Assembly: GCA_944472135.2 (NCBI GenBank)
Contig: OX235262.1
Coordinates: 72,106,887 to 72,170,886 of the forward strand
DNA: 64,000 nucleotides
Reading direction: 5' to 3'
DNA from: Trichobilharzia regenti
Lineage: Eukaryota; Platyhelminthes; Trematoda; Strigeidida; Schistosomatidae
Of the stretch, positions 1 to 10,734 are shown in pieces. Both the position numbers and the translations under genes were made by a program. Within the stretch, counting starts at the first letter, position 1, and every line of letters begins with the position of its first letter. The notes under the pieces are model-generated. The model saw only the letters and a list, made by a program, of their open reading frames with translations. It had not been told where the DNA came from and did not search any database.

Positions 1-895
1 CATCGACAATACTGTGTGAAACAAGCCCACGGTAATTTTCACTTGTACTATTATTATTACCTTGGCTGTTATCATTAATATTATTATTTCCATTTTATAT
101 GCTGCATGTTTTTGACACTACCTCTATTGTAAATGTGGAAAATTTTCTGTGTGATTAATTTTATTTATAATTTGAGGAAATTAGATGCAATACTGTGATT
201 AATGCTGAAAATTTCATTCTGTATCACAAGTACTGTTTTTGGAATAAAGTAAATTATTATTATTATTATTTGAAGTGATCATTACTGGTAGGAAGCGGCT
301 GAATTCAACTAAAACAAACATACTGAAACTTAAACCAGTTTAGACAAATTTAGACCAATGAACTGAGACAGAATATTTATTAAACAACCTAGAAGCCCGA
401 CCTTATACAAGTAATATAATTGGTTAGTTGTCGGCTTAACTTTCCGAGGTTGATTTTACTTCCACATAATGCATTTTTGTATGGTCAAATTTAATTGGCC
501 TTACCGACAATGACCAATATGTCTTCTATACTCATCCTTACAAGGTCAAAGGTTATTGGTGATCAGTATTTGTATTGAACCCTAAAGTCAGTAGTATTAT
601 TATTACGTCATTACTCTGAATGAATTCGTGCTAGTACTGGGCACTATCTATGAACACACAGCCAGATTCTCATCTTGTGAAGTCTACTATAATCCTAGTT
701 TTCAGTATACTTTATGTTGATAAGAAGGTGAGCGGAGAGAAAGTAATTCCTACTCTTACTCTAAATGACTTAACAACTCAGAACTTTGTATAAAAGTGCA
801 GCAGTTGAAGTTACAACACTTCGTAGCAGACGAAGTAGACATCAAAAAAAAAAAATTCAATTCAATAATTAATATGACCCGTCGCACAAGAGGTG
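1..895. other. AT-rich sequence, no gene seen
   Basis: No coding sequence can be supported here. A polyadenylation-type AATAAA followed by a short TTA run near 242-268 resembles the 3' end of an old non-LTR retroelement, but nothing coding precedes it. Confidence 0.4.
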
Positions 896-900
896 GCTCT

Positions 901-1080
901 CGTGGCCCAAGTGGTCTAGTGGATAACGCTTTGGCGTTTGAAACTATGGGTACTGGGTTCGAGCCTCAGTGGGAACATCATCACTCACTGAGAAATGCAG
1001 ATACATCCAGCTGACGAGTCCCAAATAGGACGAAATGCGCTTTATCCTGGATTCCACTACTAGCCACCATCCACCAATTG
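901..1080 (+). repeat. Sm-alpha-like tRNA-derived SINE with hammerhead ribozyme
   Basis: The 5' half looks like a tRNA gene: an A-box-like block (GTCTAGTGGATAACGC, about 914-929) and a B box (GGTTCGAGCC, about 957-966). The 3' half carries a hammerhead ribozyme core (annotated separately). This arrangement matches the schistosome Sm-alpha family, which is known to encode hammerhead ribozymes. Other copies in the window lie at 5825-6050 (minus), 7565-7745 (plus) and 11765-11915 (minus, partial). This is the only copy with a complete ribozyme core. Confidence 0.8.
1004..1053 (+). ncRNA. hammerhead ribozyme (Sm-alpha type)
   Basis: Core CUGACGA at 1011-1017 (the variable N7 is C), stem II GUCC/GGAC closing a CAAAUA loop (1018-1031), then GAAA at 1032-1035. 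Stem I pairs AUCCAG (1005-1010) with CUGGAU (1047-1052). Predicted cleavage is 3' of C1046 in AUC. Stem III is very short, which is known for retroelement hammerheads and often means activity is best as a dimer. All invariant core positions are present, so self-cleavage is plausible. It has not been tested. Confidence 0.75.
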
Positions 1081-2620
1081 TAGACATCAAAACAGATGAA
1101 GAAAATAGATGAAGGAACCTACAGTGAACAAATACGTGTATTAGGGGGGAATAATTAGGTAGCCATAAATAAAAAGTCAACTGGATAGTTTAGACTGATA
1201 CAGCTCTCTGAGTTGGGTCAAACTGGACACGCTGCTGATAAGCTCAACACCTGAAGAGCGAAATGGCCTTCCAGTGTGTAGATAACATTGATCTATTCCT
1301 CTAAGTTTCATTAACGACTAGGTCGGTATTTTCCAGGGTATGGTCGCACACCCCATGTCCAGTATCCCCTCATTTTCCTTGCTTAGGATCAGCTGAAAAT
1401 CAGATAGCTAGCAAGGATTAGGGTGAAGTTAAAGTACCATAGCCAAAGCCCGAGCGTTTCAAAAGTTGACCCTTAAGAACCAATCAAATACAGGGACTGC
1501 TATGAAAAGTCATTCCAAATCAGATCATGCCTACCTTTTTGAACTTAGAGAAGGGAGACAGAGTATTCCAATTATTCCCTGGATAATATTTCTGTAAATC
1601 AGTACTGTTAGTTAGGGCCATGGCTTTTAAATTAAGGTTTAGTGTCTAGTGTTAGGGTTAGGATTAGAATTAAAGTTAGGATCGGGAGTTAGTACTGTAG
1701 TGAGATTTAGGAGTAGGTTAAATTACACTGTCAGAAATATCAATAGATCTCTAAGTACCATAACTTACAGTCACCTCTATGAATGCATCTATCGCGTATG
1801 GTATGATTTCTCTAAAGATCATCTGTGTGGTGACTTGGAGACATTCTTACAATGCATGAGCGAAAACTTCATGGTGTATTATCATGTTTTCAATGAATTT
1901 TAGCGCATTTTTCAACGGTTATGCGAATTTTTCGCATCTGAATTCTGATTAATTTTTCAAAGTCACTGTGGTTTTGTCTGTAATAGTTTAACTTTACTAG
2001 GATTAGCAACATGGAACTTTGGTAGCAATACAATACAAAAGAAATATGCAGAAGAAATTAGTGATGAATGGTACACACGTACTGGGGAGACCATTGAGTT
2101 GAACCTGGATGGGAAACTATGATTTAGGCGTCCAAGTGTATTATAGAAGAGATCATGTGAAGAGGAGCAGTTATGGAACTGGTCAAAATGTCGGGACAGA
2201 ACAGCGTGAAATGGAAGTGTGCTCTTGAACCCATGACCCACTCAGAAAGGATAATCGCAGTCTGGATGATAACAAGAAGCAAATTTATCTGTGTAATCGT
2301 GTACGATTCTGAACTCTTATCAATAGTCTCCATTCAATAATTCTTAGAATTAGAAGAACTTCAGTTAGACTGTTTACACATCCCTATGTGGCTCAAATCA
2401 ACAGTCAAAGGTTTCATGGATTGATACCATGTTGTGGTTCGACCAGCTTTAACTGATACCAAACTAGTCCTGTTTAAACTAACATTGCTCGATGAGGAAG
2501 GTGGTGGCACGGTATGTGTAGTAGATGTCCTAGCCACCTCAGTCAGTGCAGCTTCACGACCTAAATAACTGAACTAATAGCACACTGTAATTGTATGCTA
2601 CAAATAACCTCTACTCCACT
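1081..2620. other. no recognisable gene
   Basis: AT-rich sequence. A degenerate GTTAGGGTTAGGATTAG run near 1650-1680 looks telomere-like but is short and impure. No exon-like reading frame with good splice sites was found. Confidence 0.4.
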
Positions 2621-2624
2621 CCTA

Positions 2625-2872
2625 GAAAATATGCAGAGGGGAATAGAGACAGATTGGATACCCGCTAAGGAGACTGATGGGTGATATCACACGCCAGTCA
2701 GGTCATTGAGTGGAAGCCAGATGAGGAACGATGGATAAAATGTCTGAAGACGACATGAAGGGGGATCTAGCAAGGAGGAACTAGCAGATTATGAGCAGTT
2801 GTGGAGCCAATTAAAAAGGGATGAATTGGAGATACGTTGCTGAAGTCCTATGTTTCAGTCGGAACTCAAGGA
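2625..2872 (+). mobile_element. RTE/SR2-like retrotransposon, 3' end fragment
   Basis: The sequence follows the non-coding 3' end shared by the RTE copies ending near 20103, 53810 and 62969. It has the same order of motifs (an ATGCAGAGG..GAGA..TTGGATACC block, then GATACGTTGCTGAAGTCCTATGTTTCAGTC). Only the tail of the RT ORF and the 3' UTR remain, as expected for 5'-truncated RTE copies. Confidence 0.6.
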
Positions 2873-2879
2873 AACGGTT

Positions 2880-4190
2880 GCTTCTTTTTTTGGATTGTCA
2901 TCTTTTGTTAATACTTTTATTGAATTACTGCAAGACTCAAAAATGATAAATGAATCATGACATTTCAACGCAAACACTATTCGGTCTACTTTCAGTTAAA
3001 AAAAAATTACCATACCAAATTATAGAAAGAAAATTCTTCCATTTTGACAATCGGTTTTCAAAAAATGGTACACGCATTTTGACAATTCCAGTAGAAAATC
3101 TATTAAAACTAATTATATCATGGAAATATGTTTCAGGTAGTCCATGTGATGCAAGGAATTGTTAAAAATGAAAGGAAGGGATTTATTGTTACATAATGGA
3201 TATGAAAATAATCAATCTGGATGCACATAAATTACTTGTTTTTTTTTTTAACTTAGATCTGTAGGTATTGTCTGTTTATTTAATTTCTCAGGAGTCAGTT
3301 AATTCATCACGTTGTCAAAAATCAAATATAACTTATGAACACATTAGTGTACAGTTCATTGAACATATAAACCATCAAATTGGTGTGCACATTTTCTAAT
3401 AATGTCTGGCTTGCTTGGTAGGTTAGGAAAGAAAAATAATCTTAATAATATCTCGCTATCCCTGTCGACGTCTATTTTTGCGGATTGACTGTTACATGGT
3501 GGTCTGCAATACTACTACTAACATGCTAAACTGATCTGAATGTAACATTTATACATTAACGAATCACTGTTATTTGTGGATCTATACTCGATCACTACCA
3601 CCGGAGATAACGCGTGGATAGAATCACAATATGTGATCTGCTTGATACCATAAATGGCAATCAAGAAAGCCAATTTAAATGCTGTTGAATGATATAAATA
3701 CCTGAAAGTCAGTCACATCAACCAATAGTGTCTTCATGGGCAGACTGAAGTGATTTCAACACCCCAATGAGCAGGAAACACAAGTCCCCGGGTTTCTATC
3801 TATTACATACTAAAATCAAGCATCAAATAATTCTATAGATTATCTCCAGATGTTATTTTTGGATAAAATTGCATTAAGTGCTGCTTAAATCACCAGCCTA
3901 TCAAAATTTTGTTTCCATTCATCATATTTACTGCATTTCATATTGCTTTGAGTCTCCGCCTATGTTCATGAATCGTTGCCTATTCAGACGCACATTTTCA
4001 AAAAGGTTTCAACCTTCTACAACGAAGATTTTGAAAGAAATGGAGGAAAAGTTTCGTGGAGCAATGAAGCATCCTTTGAGTGGGACAGTTTTTCTTTAAG
4101 GGATGATGCATTATCGATTATTACATCACTTGAGTATCTTGCACAAAGGGTTAAATACTATTGAAACAGAACAAGTCGAAAATTCTGCAC
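2880..4190. other. no recognisable gene
   Basis: AT-rich sequence with several short open frames but no family resemblance, splice pattern or repeat that I can name. Confidence 0.35.
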
Positions 4191-4193
4191 TAT

Positions 4194-4498
4194 TGTAACA
4201 GTAGAAGACGACAGACATGGTAAAGGAATGTGTATTTACAATTTGGTATCTCTATATAGCTAAATTATGTACATCTTATCTTCAAAGCACCATCTACACA
4301 CATCTTCTGTCTTGTACTACTTCTCGCCTTCCTTCATACTGTGTTTCTTTGTGTTCCTTTCACGTCTTCCGTGTATCTATACAACGCTGTATCACTTACT
4401 TTCTCTGACATCAAATCTATCTATCTTCCTGCTATCTGATGGTTTTATGCTGATGGACGTTTCCCTACATACTACTGATAAATCTTATCAGTAGCACA
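4194..4498 (+). repeat. 305-bp interspersed repeat, family A
   Basis: Starts TGTAACAGTAGAAGAC and ends with the near-palindrome ACTGATAAATCTTATCAGTA followed by GCACA. A second copy in inverted orientation occupies 12034-12313. The TG...CA ends resemble an LTR, but I see no target duplication at either copy. Short open frames across both copies come from the repeat and are not genes. Confidence 0.6.
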
Positions 4499-5299
4499 TG
4501 CCACACTATGTTTAAAACTAACTGTTCAGAAGAAAGTTATTATCATTATTATGGAATGTATGCTTTTTTTCAACAAGTGATATTAATTAGAGAATTATCG
4601 GAAATCATGGAGCAATGAAGAACTGTTTCATTCTGGTTTCAAACTTTTCAGAAATGAGCACCTAGATGTCCCGCAATGGGACGAATGAAGCTAGCCTGTT
4701 CACCATTCAGCCTATGGGCTACAGTTCACTTAGTCGTGAATTCTAATTACTGTTAACTTGTGATATAGCACTGCACACCAACGGCGTCAATCAATGTCAT
4801 CGATTAGAATCAGTCTTCAAAATTTATAATGAAAATTAACTTTGAGATAAAAAAAATATTCAGAACATGTAAATTTAATACTTCTACGGTTAAGTGAATG
4901 TGAATTTTGATATATGAATTCGAAAATGTCTATTATAATGATAAATAATATTAGCAATGAAGCTGTTAATTATAATAATCACGTAATGCAAGTGTTTATA
5001 TGACCTAATTTAATTTAATCCTCAGTTAATTACATAACAATTTAAGTTGTGTCACAGAGTTAAGATATACACGGAATGATCACGACAGTCAATAATTATT
5101 CTGTGTTGACTACTTCACGAAGCAATATCAATTGAAGAAACACTAAAAAATTAGTGAACACTGGACACCTGTTTTGGTAATTCTCCAACTGATGTAGTTT
5201 TGTGAAGAAATCTACATTGAAATGAATCCAAAACCTCACTAAATCCGAAATAAATATTTATTTACATGAACTAAACATTAACATTAGCTTAAGTCAGTT

Positions 5300-5815
5300 A
5301 TTAGATTGTTGGGGGTGATCGGTAGGAAGAATCGGACCTAAGTTCTGTGCTAGTTAGAACTCTTCAGCAAGACTTATCTGAAACCTTGAAGGAACACATG
5401 TCTTTTCTGAGATTCTAACCTGTGTCACCCACTAGTGCAGTCAGAGACGTTACCACTGAGCTATTCAGGTTTACGATTGATCTTCTGTGGAACTGTATTA
5501 GATACTTTTGATTGGACGCTAGTCAGTAACTAGTGTGATGTGTCTGGTCCTTTCTTTGGTGCAGACTGAAGTCAATGAGTCAATTCTATCAGTCTTTCTA
5601 ATGTGTGCCATCTAGCTCGAAACCTAGGTCCAAGGCTTCCTTTGACCGATTGCCTCCAACCATCTAATATCATCAAATCAATGTACACTGTCATGGCGAG
5701 CTACCTAGAAAGGTGACCACATTGCACACCTGACTGACAGAATTCAGTCTGCACCAAAGAAAGGACTAGACACGTCACACTGGTTACTAGTGTCCAGTCA
5801 AAGTTAAGTCAGTTA
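5300..5815 (-). repeat. tRNA-derived SINE family B with inverted ends
   Basis: In the minus sense there is an A-box-like block (AATAGCTCAGTGGTAACGTC, complement of about 5446-5465) and a B box (complement of about 5411-5425). The segment near 5517-5580, containing CTAGTCAGTAACTAGTGTGA, recurs inverted at about 5735-5812, so the unit ends in inverted repeats. The same family lies at 12345-12685 (minus), 31452-31925 (plus), 48905-49205 (minus) and 49205-49480 (plus). Confidence 0.6.
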
Positions 5816-5824
5816 TTTTCCCTG

Positions 5825-6050
5825 AACCGAAATGTTCGACCTCTGCGCGGATGCCTCGACGACGTCTGAGGATTAGCATGATGTTATTTGATGGATGATT
5901 GCTAGCAGTAGAATACATGATGATTATTTTGTTCTATTTGGGACTCGCTGTCTGGACGTGCCTGCATTTCTCTGTGAATGACAGTGTTGCCACGGTACCC
6001 ATTGTTTCAAACGCCAAAGTGTTATCCACCAGATTTCTTCAGCCATAAGT
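5825..6050 (-). repeat. Sm-alpha-like SINE, degenerate ribozyme
   Basis: Minus-strand copy of the family at 901-1080. The tRNA-like A-box region is at the high-coordinate end. The ribozyme segment (complement of about 5920-5975) has lost both CUGANGA and GAAA, so it should not self-cleave. It ends about 30 bp before the Gypsy element at 6082. Confidence 0.65.
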
Positions 6051-6081
6051 TATGCCGACAGAATCTGTTATATACTAATAG

Positions 6082-6403
6082 TGTAAAACAATAGACAAGG
6101 GCCAGGCAACAGATCGTTTTATTATGAAAATCAACAGTATTTATACATCTTTCAACTACATTATTATAGACAAGCGCAGTCATCTGATTGGTTGTTTAGG
6201 TAGACAAACGCAGGCTTCTGATTGGTTGTTTCGGGATTCCTTGACAAATAGAGTTCTCTCTGCGAATCATATTTTGCCACGTTAACTTTGCTGTGATTGG
6301 TTGTTGATCAGGCTTGTTCATATTTTCTCACGGCCATATTAGTGACCTAGACCTTAACGTAGATTAGTGCCAACCAATCGGCTAGCAGCCTGCTCTCACC
6401 ACA
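6082..6403 (-). repeat. 3' LTR of the deleted Gypsy element
   Basis: In the minus sense it runs from TGTGGTGAGAGCAG to TGTTTTACA. It contains repeated CCAAT/ATTGG boxes and an AATAAAACGATCTG polyadenylation region. Full-length relatives: 10735-11043 (solo) and 38196-38501. A 5'-truncated relative is at 58495-58731. Confidence 0.8.
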
Positions 6404-6811
6404 CTCGCCCCCGTCAAATACGTGACTGAAGTCGGCTTGATTACTTGGTGCAGGCGTCGTTGGCTTGTCTCGCTGTATCCATTTCTGGAGCTCGCTGACG
6501 TTCACGCGCCTCTATTGTTCGCCATTGCGACTGTGTCTGCGTAACCCCATCTCGAGTGACCATATATGGTCCTTCCACTTTGGAAACTGTTTGCCTGACC
6601 TGTCGAACATTCGTCCATACTTCGGCCCACACCTTCATATGTGTTCGCCCGACCTCCCAGCAGCGTCTCAAGTAGCAGCTCCATCGCTGACAGATCTTGA
6701 ACGCCACTCAACTGCGCAGAAGCCTTGAAGTCCTGCCCGAAGATCCATGTCTCCATCAAAACTGCAGGGTATAGGCTTTTCATTTGTCGGTAGGCAGCGA
6801 CACCAAATGTA
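6404..6811 (-). pseudogene. Gypsy gag/pol remnant
   Basis: The minus-strand frame at 6441-6707 holds a GPY-type chromodomain-like motif. Downstream, in another frame, residues matching RVN-SELQKWIQRDKP parallel the C-terminus of the integrase ORF at 37024-38217, so a frameshift lies near 6500. A short frame at 6502-6783 next to the 5' LTR may be the start of gag. Neither is functional. Confidence 0.6.
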
Positions 6812-7126
6812 AAACAGAAGACAAGGGCGAAGCAACAGATCGTTTTATTATGAAAATCAACACGTATTTATACATCTTTCAACTACATTATTATAGACAA
6901 GCGCAGTCATCTGATTGGTTGTTTAGGTAGACAAACGCAGGTTCTGATTGGTTGTTTCGGGATTCCTTGACAAATGAGTTCTCTCTGCGAATCATATTTT
7001 GCCACGTTAACTTTGCTGTGATTGGTTGTTGATCAGGCTTGTTCATATTTTCTCACGGCCCATATTAGTGACCTAGACCTTAACGTAGATTAGCAACCAA
7101 TCGGCTAGCAGCCTGCTCTACACACT

Positions 7127-7155
7127 TGGTGATGGAGGTGGGATTCGAACCCAAG
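7127..7155 (-). other. tRNA 3'-end-like insert inside a duplicated U3 end
   Basis: In the minus sense this reads as a T-arm (GGGTTCGAATCCC) followed by an acceptor-like stretch ending ACCA. It sits between two copies of the outer LTR end (CAACCAATCGGCTAGCAG at about 7092-7111 and 7165-7182). Other LTRs of the family lack the insert and the duplication. A plausible origin is copying of a tRNA primer during reverse transcription. Confidence 0.5.
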
Positions 7156-7200
7156 CTGAGTCAACAACCAATCGGCTAGCAGCTGCTCTCACCACAATAG

Positions 7201-7560
7201 TACTGTTGTAATATGCCCTTAGTTCCGTTGATTAATTTTATCTTATATATTTATACATATAATGTGATCCTATTATCATGGCTATTTGAACTTCTGATGC
7301 GAGACAGTAAAAGCCGTCTACTCAACAGCCTGCCTTCTTCCTTTCTCCTGTCACGTGTCAGTCGTTCTGTACTGTGGTGTTTATCGTTGTGAATAGTGAT
7401 CAGAGCAGTAGGCTTGCACATCTACTGGTTGAGAAGTCCATTAATGTAAGAAACTCGTAGACTACTGGGTTGTATTCACAGTCACATCAGAACCCGAATC
7501 AATCAACGGGAAAACAAAACTGGCTTAAACAAATAACATCTGATGCCCGTTACATAATCG
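7201..7560. other. no recognisable gene
   Basis: Nothing is identified between the Gypsy element and the next SINE. Confidence 0.35.
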
Positions 7561-7564
7561 GTGA

Positions 7565-7745
7565 CTCTCTTATCCCAAATGGTCTAGTTGATAACGCTTT
7601 AGCAGTTGTAAACGACAGGTAATGTATTCAAGTTTCAGTGGGAACAAGATCAATCCCTGGGGGATTGTAGATACGCCCATCTGACGGGTCGAGTATACAA
7701 CGAATCGAGCATCTTGGATTCCACCGCTAGTCTCCATCCACAAAA
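7565..7745 (+). repeat. Sm-alpha-like SINE, ribozyme core mutated
   Basis: Same order as 901-1080 (TGGTCTAGTTGATAACGC then the ribozyme region). The core reads CTGACGG and GAAT in place of CUGANGA and GAAA, both disabling. The B box is also eroded. Confidence 0.65.
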
Positions 7746-8248
7746 TAACATTAATACTAATTATTACTTTAAATATGTGAAAATGATACATATTTTTATT
7801 AGAATGTGTTAAAATTCATAAAATTACTCAATTAAACATGAAATGTAAATGTATACTTTGAAAAATTTTGCTATGACAAGATACATTAAAAGATCTCAGT
7901 ATATACTGGCATATTTGCTAAGCCATACATGCATGGATCACATAGGATTATGAGATTATGAAGTAGAATTTGGATGTGCTTTACGTAACCATCAACTCAT
8001 TCTAAGCTTTTGTTGAATATACTAAATTCCGTGGGTCATTAATTATTTAAAGCGGATCAGTGATATTCATTGGTAATCTGAGGTATTATTAATCTGAATT
8101 AATCACCTGTTGTCCTATTAATATAAACAAAAGTGGACAAGAACAAAATCAGATGGCGACTTGATTAAGTGCTTATTGAAAAAGATTTACCGTATTTGTA
8201 CAACTCATGACAAAAATAAAATATTAATAAACACACTAGTCATATTAA
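7746..8248. other. no recognisable gene
   Basis: AT-rich sequence without identifiable features, ending at the 34-bp tail of the following PLE. Confidence 0.35.
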
Positions 8249-8313
8249 TGTATGTGTAAAACTTGGGAACTGTGGTAGTAAGTAATTCCATACTAGTTTG
8301 TTTATTAGATATA

Positions 8314-8990
8314 TCACACAGTGAGTGAAACAATATTATTTACTGGATGACGTTTCGAACAAAATTTATTGTTCATAACCATATCAACTGTAATCACACG
8401 ACTTTGAAACTTGAGTTTTATAGTTTTCTTTATTCCCTCCTTTTTATCGTATGGGTAGTAGAATTTTCCAGATATCTGGGACAGGTGTTGACTCATTCGT
8501 ATTACACCCATTTGCAGTTGATTCGATAAACAAAGCTTCTGTTATCAATCTCTCCCTCCACCCTGCTGTTAGATTAGATTTTAAAACTGTCATCCTATCC
8601 CATCGTATTGTATGGTTGTGTGTAATTGCATGTGGTGAGTTGTATAGCTGAACTATTCCCTAAATTTCTTATCTTATTCGGATCACCTAATCTAGATTTT
8701 GCTAGGTTTTTATGTTCGGATAGTCTGACTGCCTTTATCCTACTAGTTTGACCTATGTATTTTCTAACCTGACAATCATTGCAGGTAGGGTATTAGATAA
8801 ACCAAATTGTTTTGTTTAATTGGCTCCACAGGATTGATCTTTTAAGCGACAAAGCTTGTTTCTAATTGGTTCTTGGGTGGTTTGAATGTCAGCCACTTTT
8901 ATTCCTGCCATGTTAAGAATTCTCCGGCGTAAGGTTTCCGAGGTATGGAATTACTATTGATGATTTAGATTCCTTAGTGTTGGTGTTGTC
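8314..8990 (-). pseudogene. PLE endonuclease C-terminal remnant
   Basis: In the minus frames it retains residues such as IRRILNMAGIKV and the PVPDIWKILLP segment seen in all family 1 copies. The GIY-YIG catalytic block itself is decayed. It belongs to the disrupted PLE at 8249-11112. Confidence 0.6.
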
Positions 8991-9017
8991 TTGCGCATAT
9001 TTGACGTGCATGCCGTC

Positions 9018-10144
9018 ACTAATATTATTTAAAACAAGCAATAAAGGTTAATAAAGCAGGATTTAATGAATTCATCAAATTTCGGTAGAACTCGTCAGCT
9101 GAATACTCTACATACACGGATATATATACTTTTGAAATTACATTGGGAGATATAAGACTGATAAGTAAACAAACTACATAGAATTAATCATGCAGAAAGA
9201 CACGTGCGAATGTTTTCCAGGTCATGTTCAAATAGATAAGGGGTGCTTCAACAATCTGGGAAAGACCAGTCGCCAATCCTCGACACTTCAAACTGCATAT
9301 ATCAATTTGAGTGTGTTTGTGGCAGCAAATACATAGGTCGTACGGAAAGGCGATTGTCTACTCGCATGATGGAGCATTTGCCAAAATGGTTGAAAACAGC
9401 TGAGTTCAAAGTGCCAAAATCCTCAATAACAAAACATCTTGTAGATTACGGACATGATATCGACGCAGTCAAGTCATTTACCATTGTCAGCAAACAAAGA
9501 AACAAGAAGATGCTTGCAATTGCAGAGGCTTGTGCAATTCGAATTTATAAACCAGCTCTCTGTATGCAAAAGGAGATGGTCGTAACTCTTAATCTACCAT
9601 GGTAAAACGTTTTATTCTCTACTTGTTATTATTCTACCTCTTCTTCTTACTATTATTGTTATTATTATTACCATTATTATTATTATTCTTGATTCATCTA
9701 AAACTATGCTTTATCAGTAAGATTATCTTAACTCACTTCAACACTATTAAAACTGTTATTATAACTATTACTATTGATATTAGTCTGTTTGCAATTCTCC
9801 TTATATTCCCTAGTGACTAATTGTTTATCTAAGTGATGCAATTGAAGCGTAATGCAATTTATCTTAATTTTGATCTCTCATACTCTCTCTCCCCTTATCT
9901 ATTTGAACATGACCTGGAAAACATTCGCACGTGTCTTTCTGCATGATTAATTCTATGTAGTTTGTTTACTTATCAGTCTTATATCTCCCAATGTAATTTC
10001 AAAAGTATATATATCCGTGTATGTAGAGTATTCAGCTGACGAGTTCTACCGAAATTTGATGAATTCATTAAATCCTGCTTTATTAACCTTTATTGCTTGT
10101 TTTAAATTCGTATCGGGAAATAAATGTTTTCAACTAATATTATT
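9018..10144 (+). mobile_element. Penelope-like element with 214-bp inverted repeats and TSD
   Basis: Near-identical inverted arms 9030-9243 and 9891-10104 (214 bp each) flank a short interior. A 28-bp tail (10105-10132) extends one side only, and the 12-bp target duplication ACTAATATTATT lies at 9018-9029 and 10133-10144. This is the known Penelope layout of inverted pLTRs, a one-sided tail and a 5'-truncated ORF. The element sits inside an older PLE on the opposite strand. The close match of its arms marks it as younger. Confidence 0.85.
9243..9605 (+). CDS. PLE GIY-YIG endonuclease fragment
   Basis: About 120 codons, open to TAA, beginning directly at the inner edge of the left inverted repeat without an ATG (near-cognate GTG), so it is a 5'-truncated ORF. 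The GIY-YIG core is visible: CIYQFECVCGSKYIGRTERR, then the conserved R, a HLPKWLK block, and the family end AEACAIRIYKPALC...LPW. The RT domain is absent. In a complete PLE this domain nicks target DNA for integration. Here it is a stable remnant and probably not expressed. Confidence 0.75.
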   Translation: MLQQSGKDQSPILDTSNCIYQFECVCGSKYIGRTERRLSTRMMEHLPKWLKTAEFKVPKSSITKHLVDYGHDIDAVKSFTIVSKQRNKKMLAIAEACAIRIYKPALCMQKEMVVTLNLPW

Positions 10145-10630
10145 ACTATTATCGTCACTATCACTACTATCATTATTTATTTTATTTTTACATTTCCCTA
10201 CATACTTTCTGACTAATTTGTCAGGGTAACTATTAAGTTTCAAGGCTTCTTTTATGTGTATCACTTCCTGTCATAGGTTTTCCTTGGTACTACTTAGTTT
10301 TTACGCTCTACTAATAATGCATTTCATCAATTCTATTTTAACTGACATGGGAAGGGATAATCGGAAGTGGGTCTCCGCTAAACACCAGTGTTTAACATCC
10401 CATCTTTTTTTCCTTTTTACGCATCAATCTAACATTGTAGGTTCCCCTTCCTGACTTTCCAATTCACAAGTGAATTGAACTGCTCCACCTTTGAAATGAT
10501 GTGTTCAAAAAATCTATCTATTTCCTGTGTTCTAAGTACAGTGAATGTGTCATCTACATACCTCCTACATACTTTTGAGGTGGGGGTGAACGTTTCAATC
10601 GCTATGTTTTCCCACCTATCCATGAATTCT
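10133..10630 (-). pseudogene. PLE reverse transcriptase remnant
   Basis: The minus frame at 10429-10623 contains CRRYVDDTFTVL, the RT active-site block of PLEs (YVDD). Continuing down the strand, decayed residues (LMKCIISRA, EVIHIKEALKLN) match the RT-EN connector seen intact at 59553-59795. It begins within the palm domain, next to an inverted pLTR. Confidence 0.75.
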
Positions 10631-10734
10631 TCTACTCCCTACAACAAATAGGACAGAACAAAGAAAACTATAAAACTCAAGTTTCGAAGTCGTGTGATTA
10701 TAATTGATACGATTAAGAACAATAAATTGTGTCC

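Larger units (their letters stand above)
6082..7196 (-). mobile_element. internally deleted Gypsy element with two LTRs
   Basis: Two minus-strand LTRs of one family (6082-6403 and about 6812-7196) enclose only about 400 bp. The 4-bp sequence ATAG flanks both sides (6078-6081 and 7197-7200), a Gypsy-sized target duplication. The 3' LTR is preceded in the element sense by the polypurine tract GACGGGGGCGAG. The same tract and LTR recur at 38182-38501. The interior starts after the 5' LTR with a short gag-like open segment. It then jumps into the end of pol, with a GPY-type motif (VEGPYMVTRDG) and an integrase C-terminus. Most of gag-pol is therefore deleted, and one frameshift splits what is left. 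It cannot move on its own. Confidence 0.8.

Noticed and set aside
901..980. Possible functional tRNA gene on the plus strand
   Set aside because: It is the tRNA-like head of an Sm-alpha SINE; the rest of the unit follows directly.
1640..1690. Telomere-like TTAGGG run
   Set aside because: Only two imperfect units inside AT-rich sequence; too short and impure for a telomeric tract.
8347..8651. Plus-strand open frames with SRIFQISGTG-like residues
   Set aside because: They are antisense shadows of the PLE endonuclease end and recur wherever the family is present.
9630..9690. TTA/ATT-rich stretch as a coding membrane protein (leucine-rich frame 9599-9820)
   Set aside because: The leucines come from a TTATTA simple repeat inside a PLE; no start context and no homology.
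9018..10144. CRISPR-like or phage-type repeat structure
   Set aside because: The genome is eukaryotic, and the repeats are inverted PLE terminal repeats with a target duplication.
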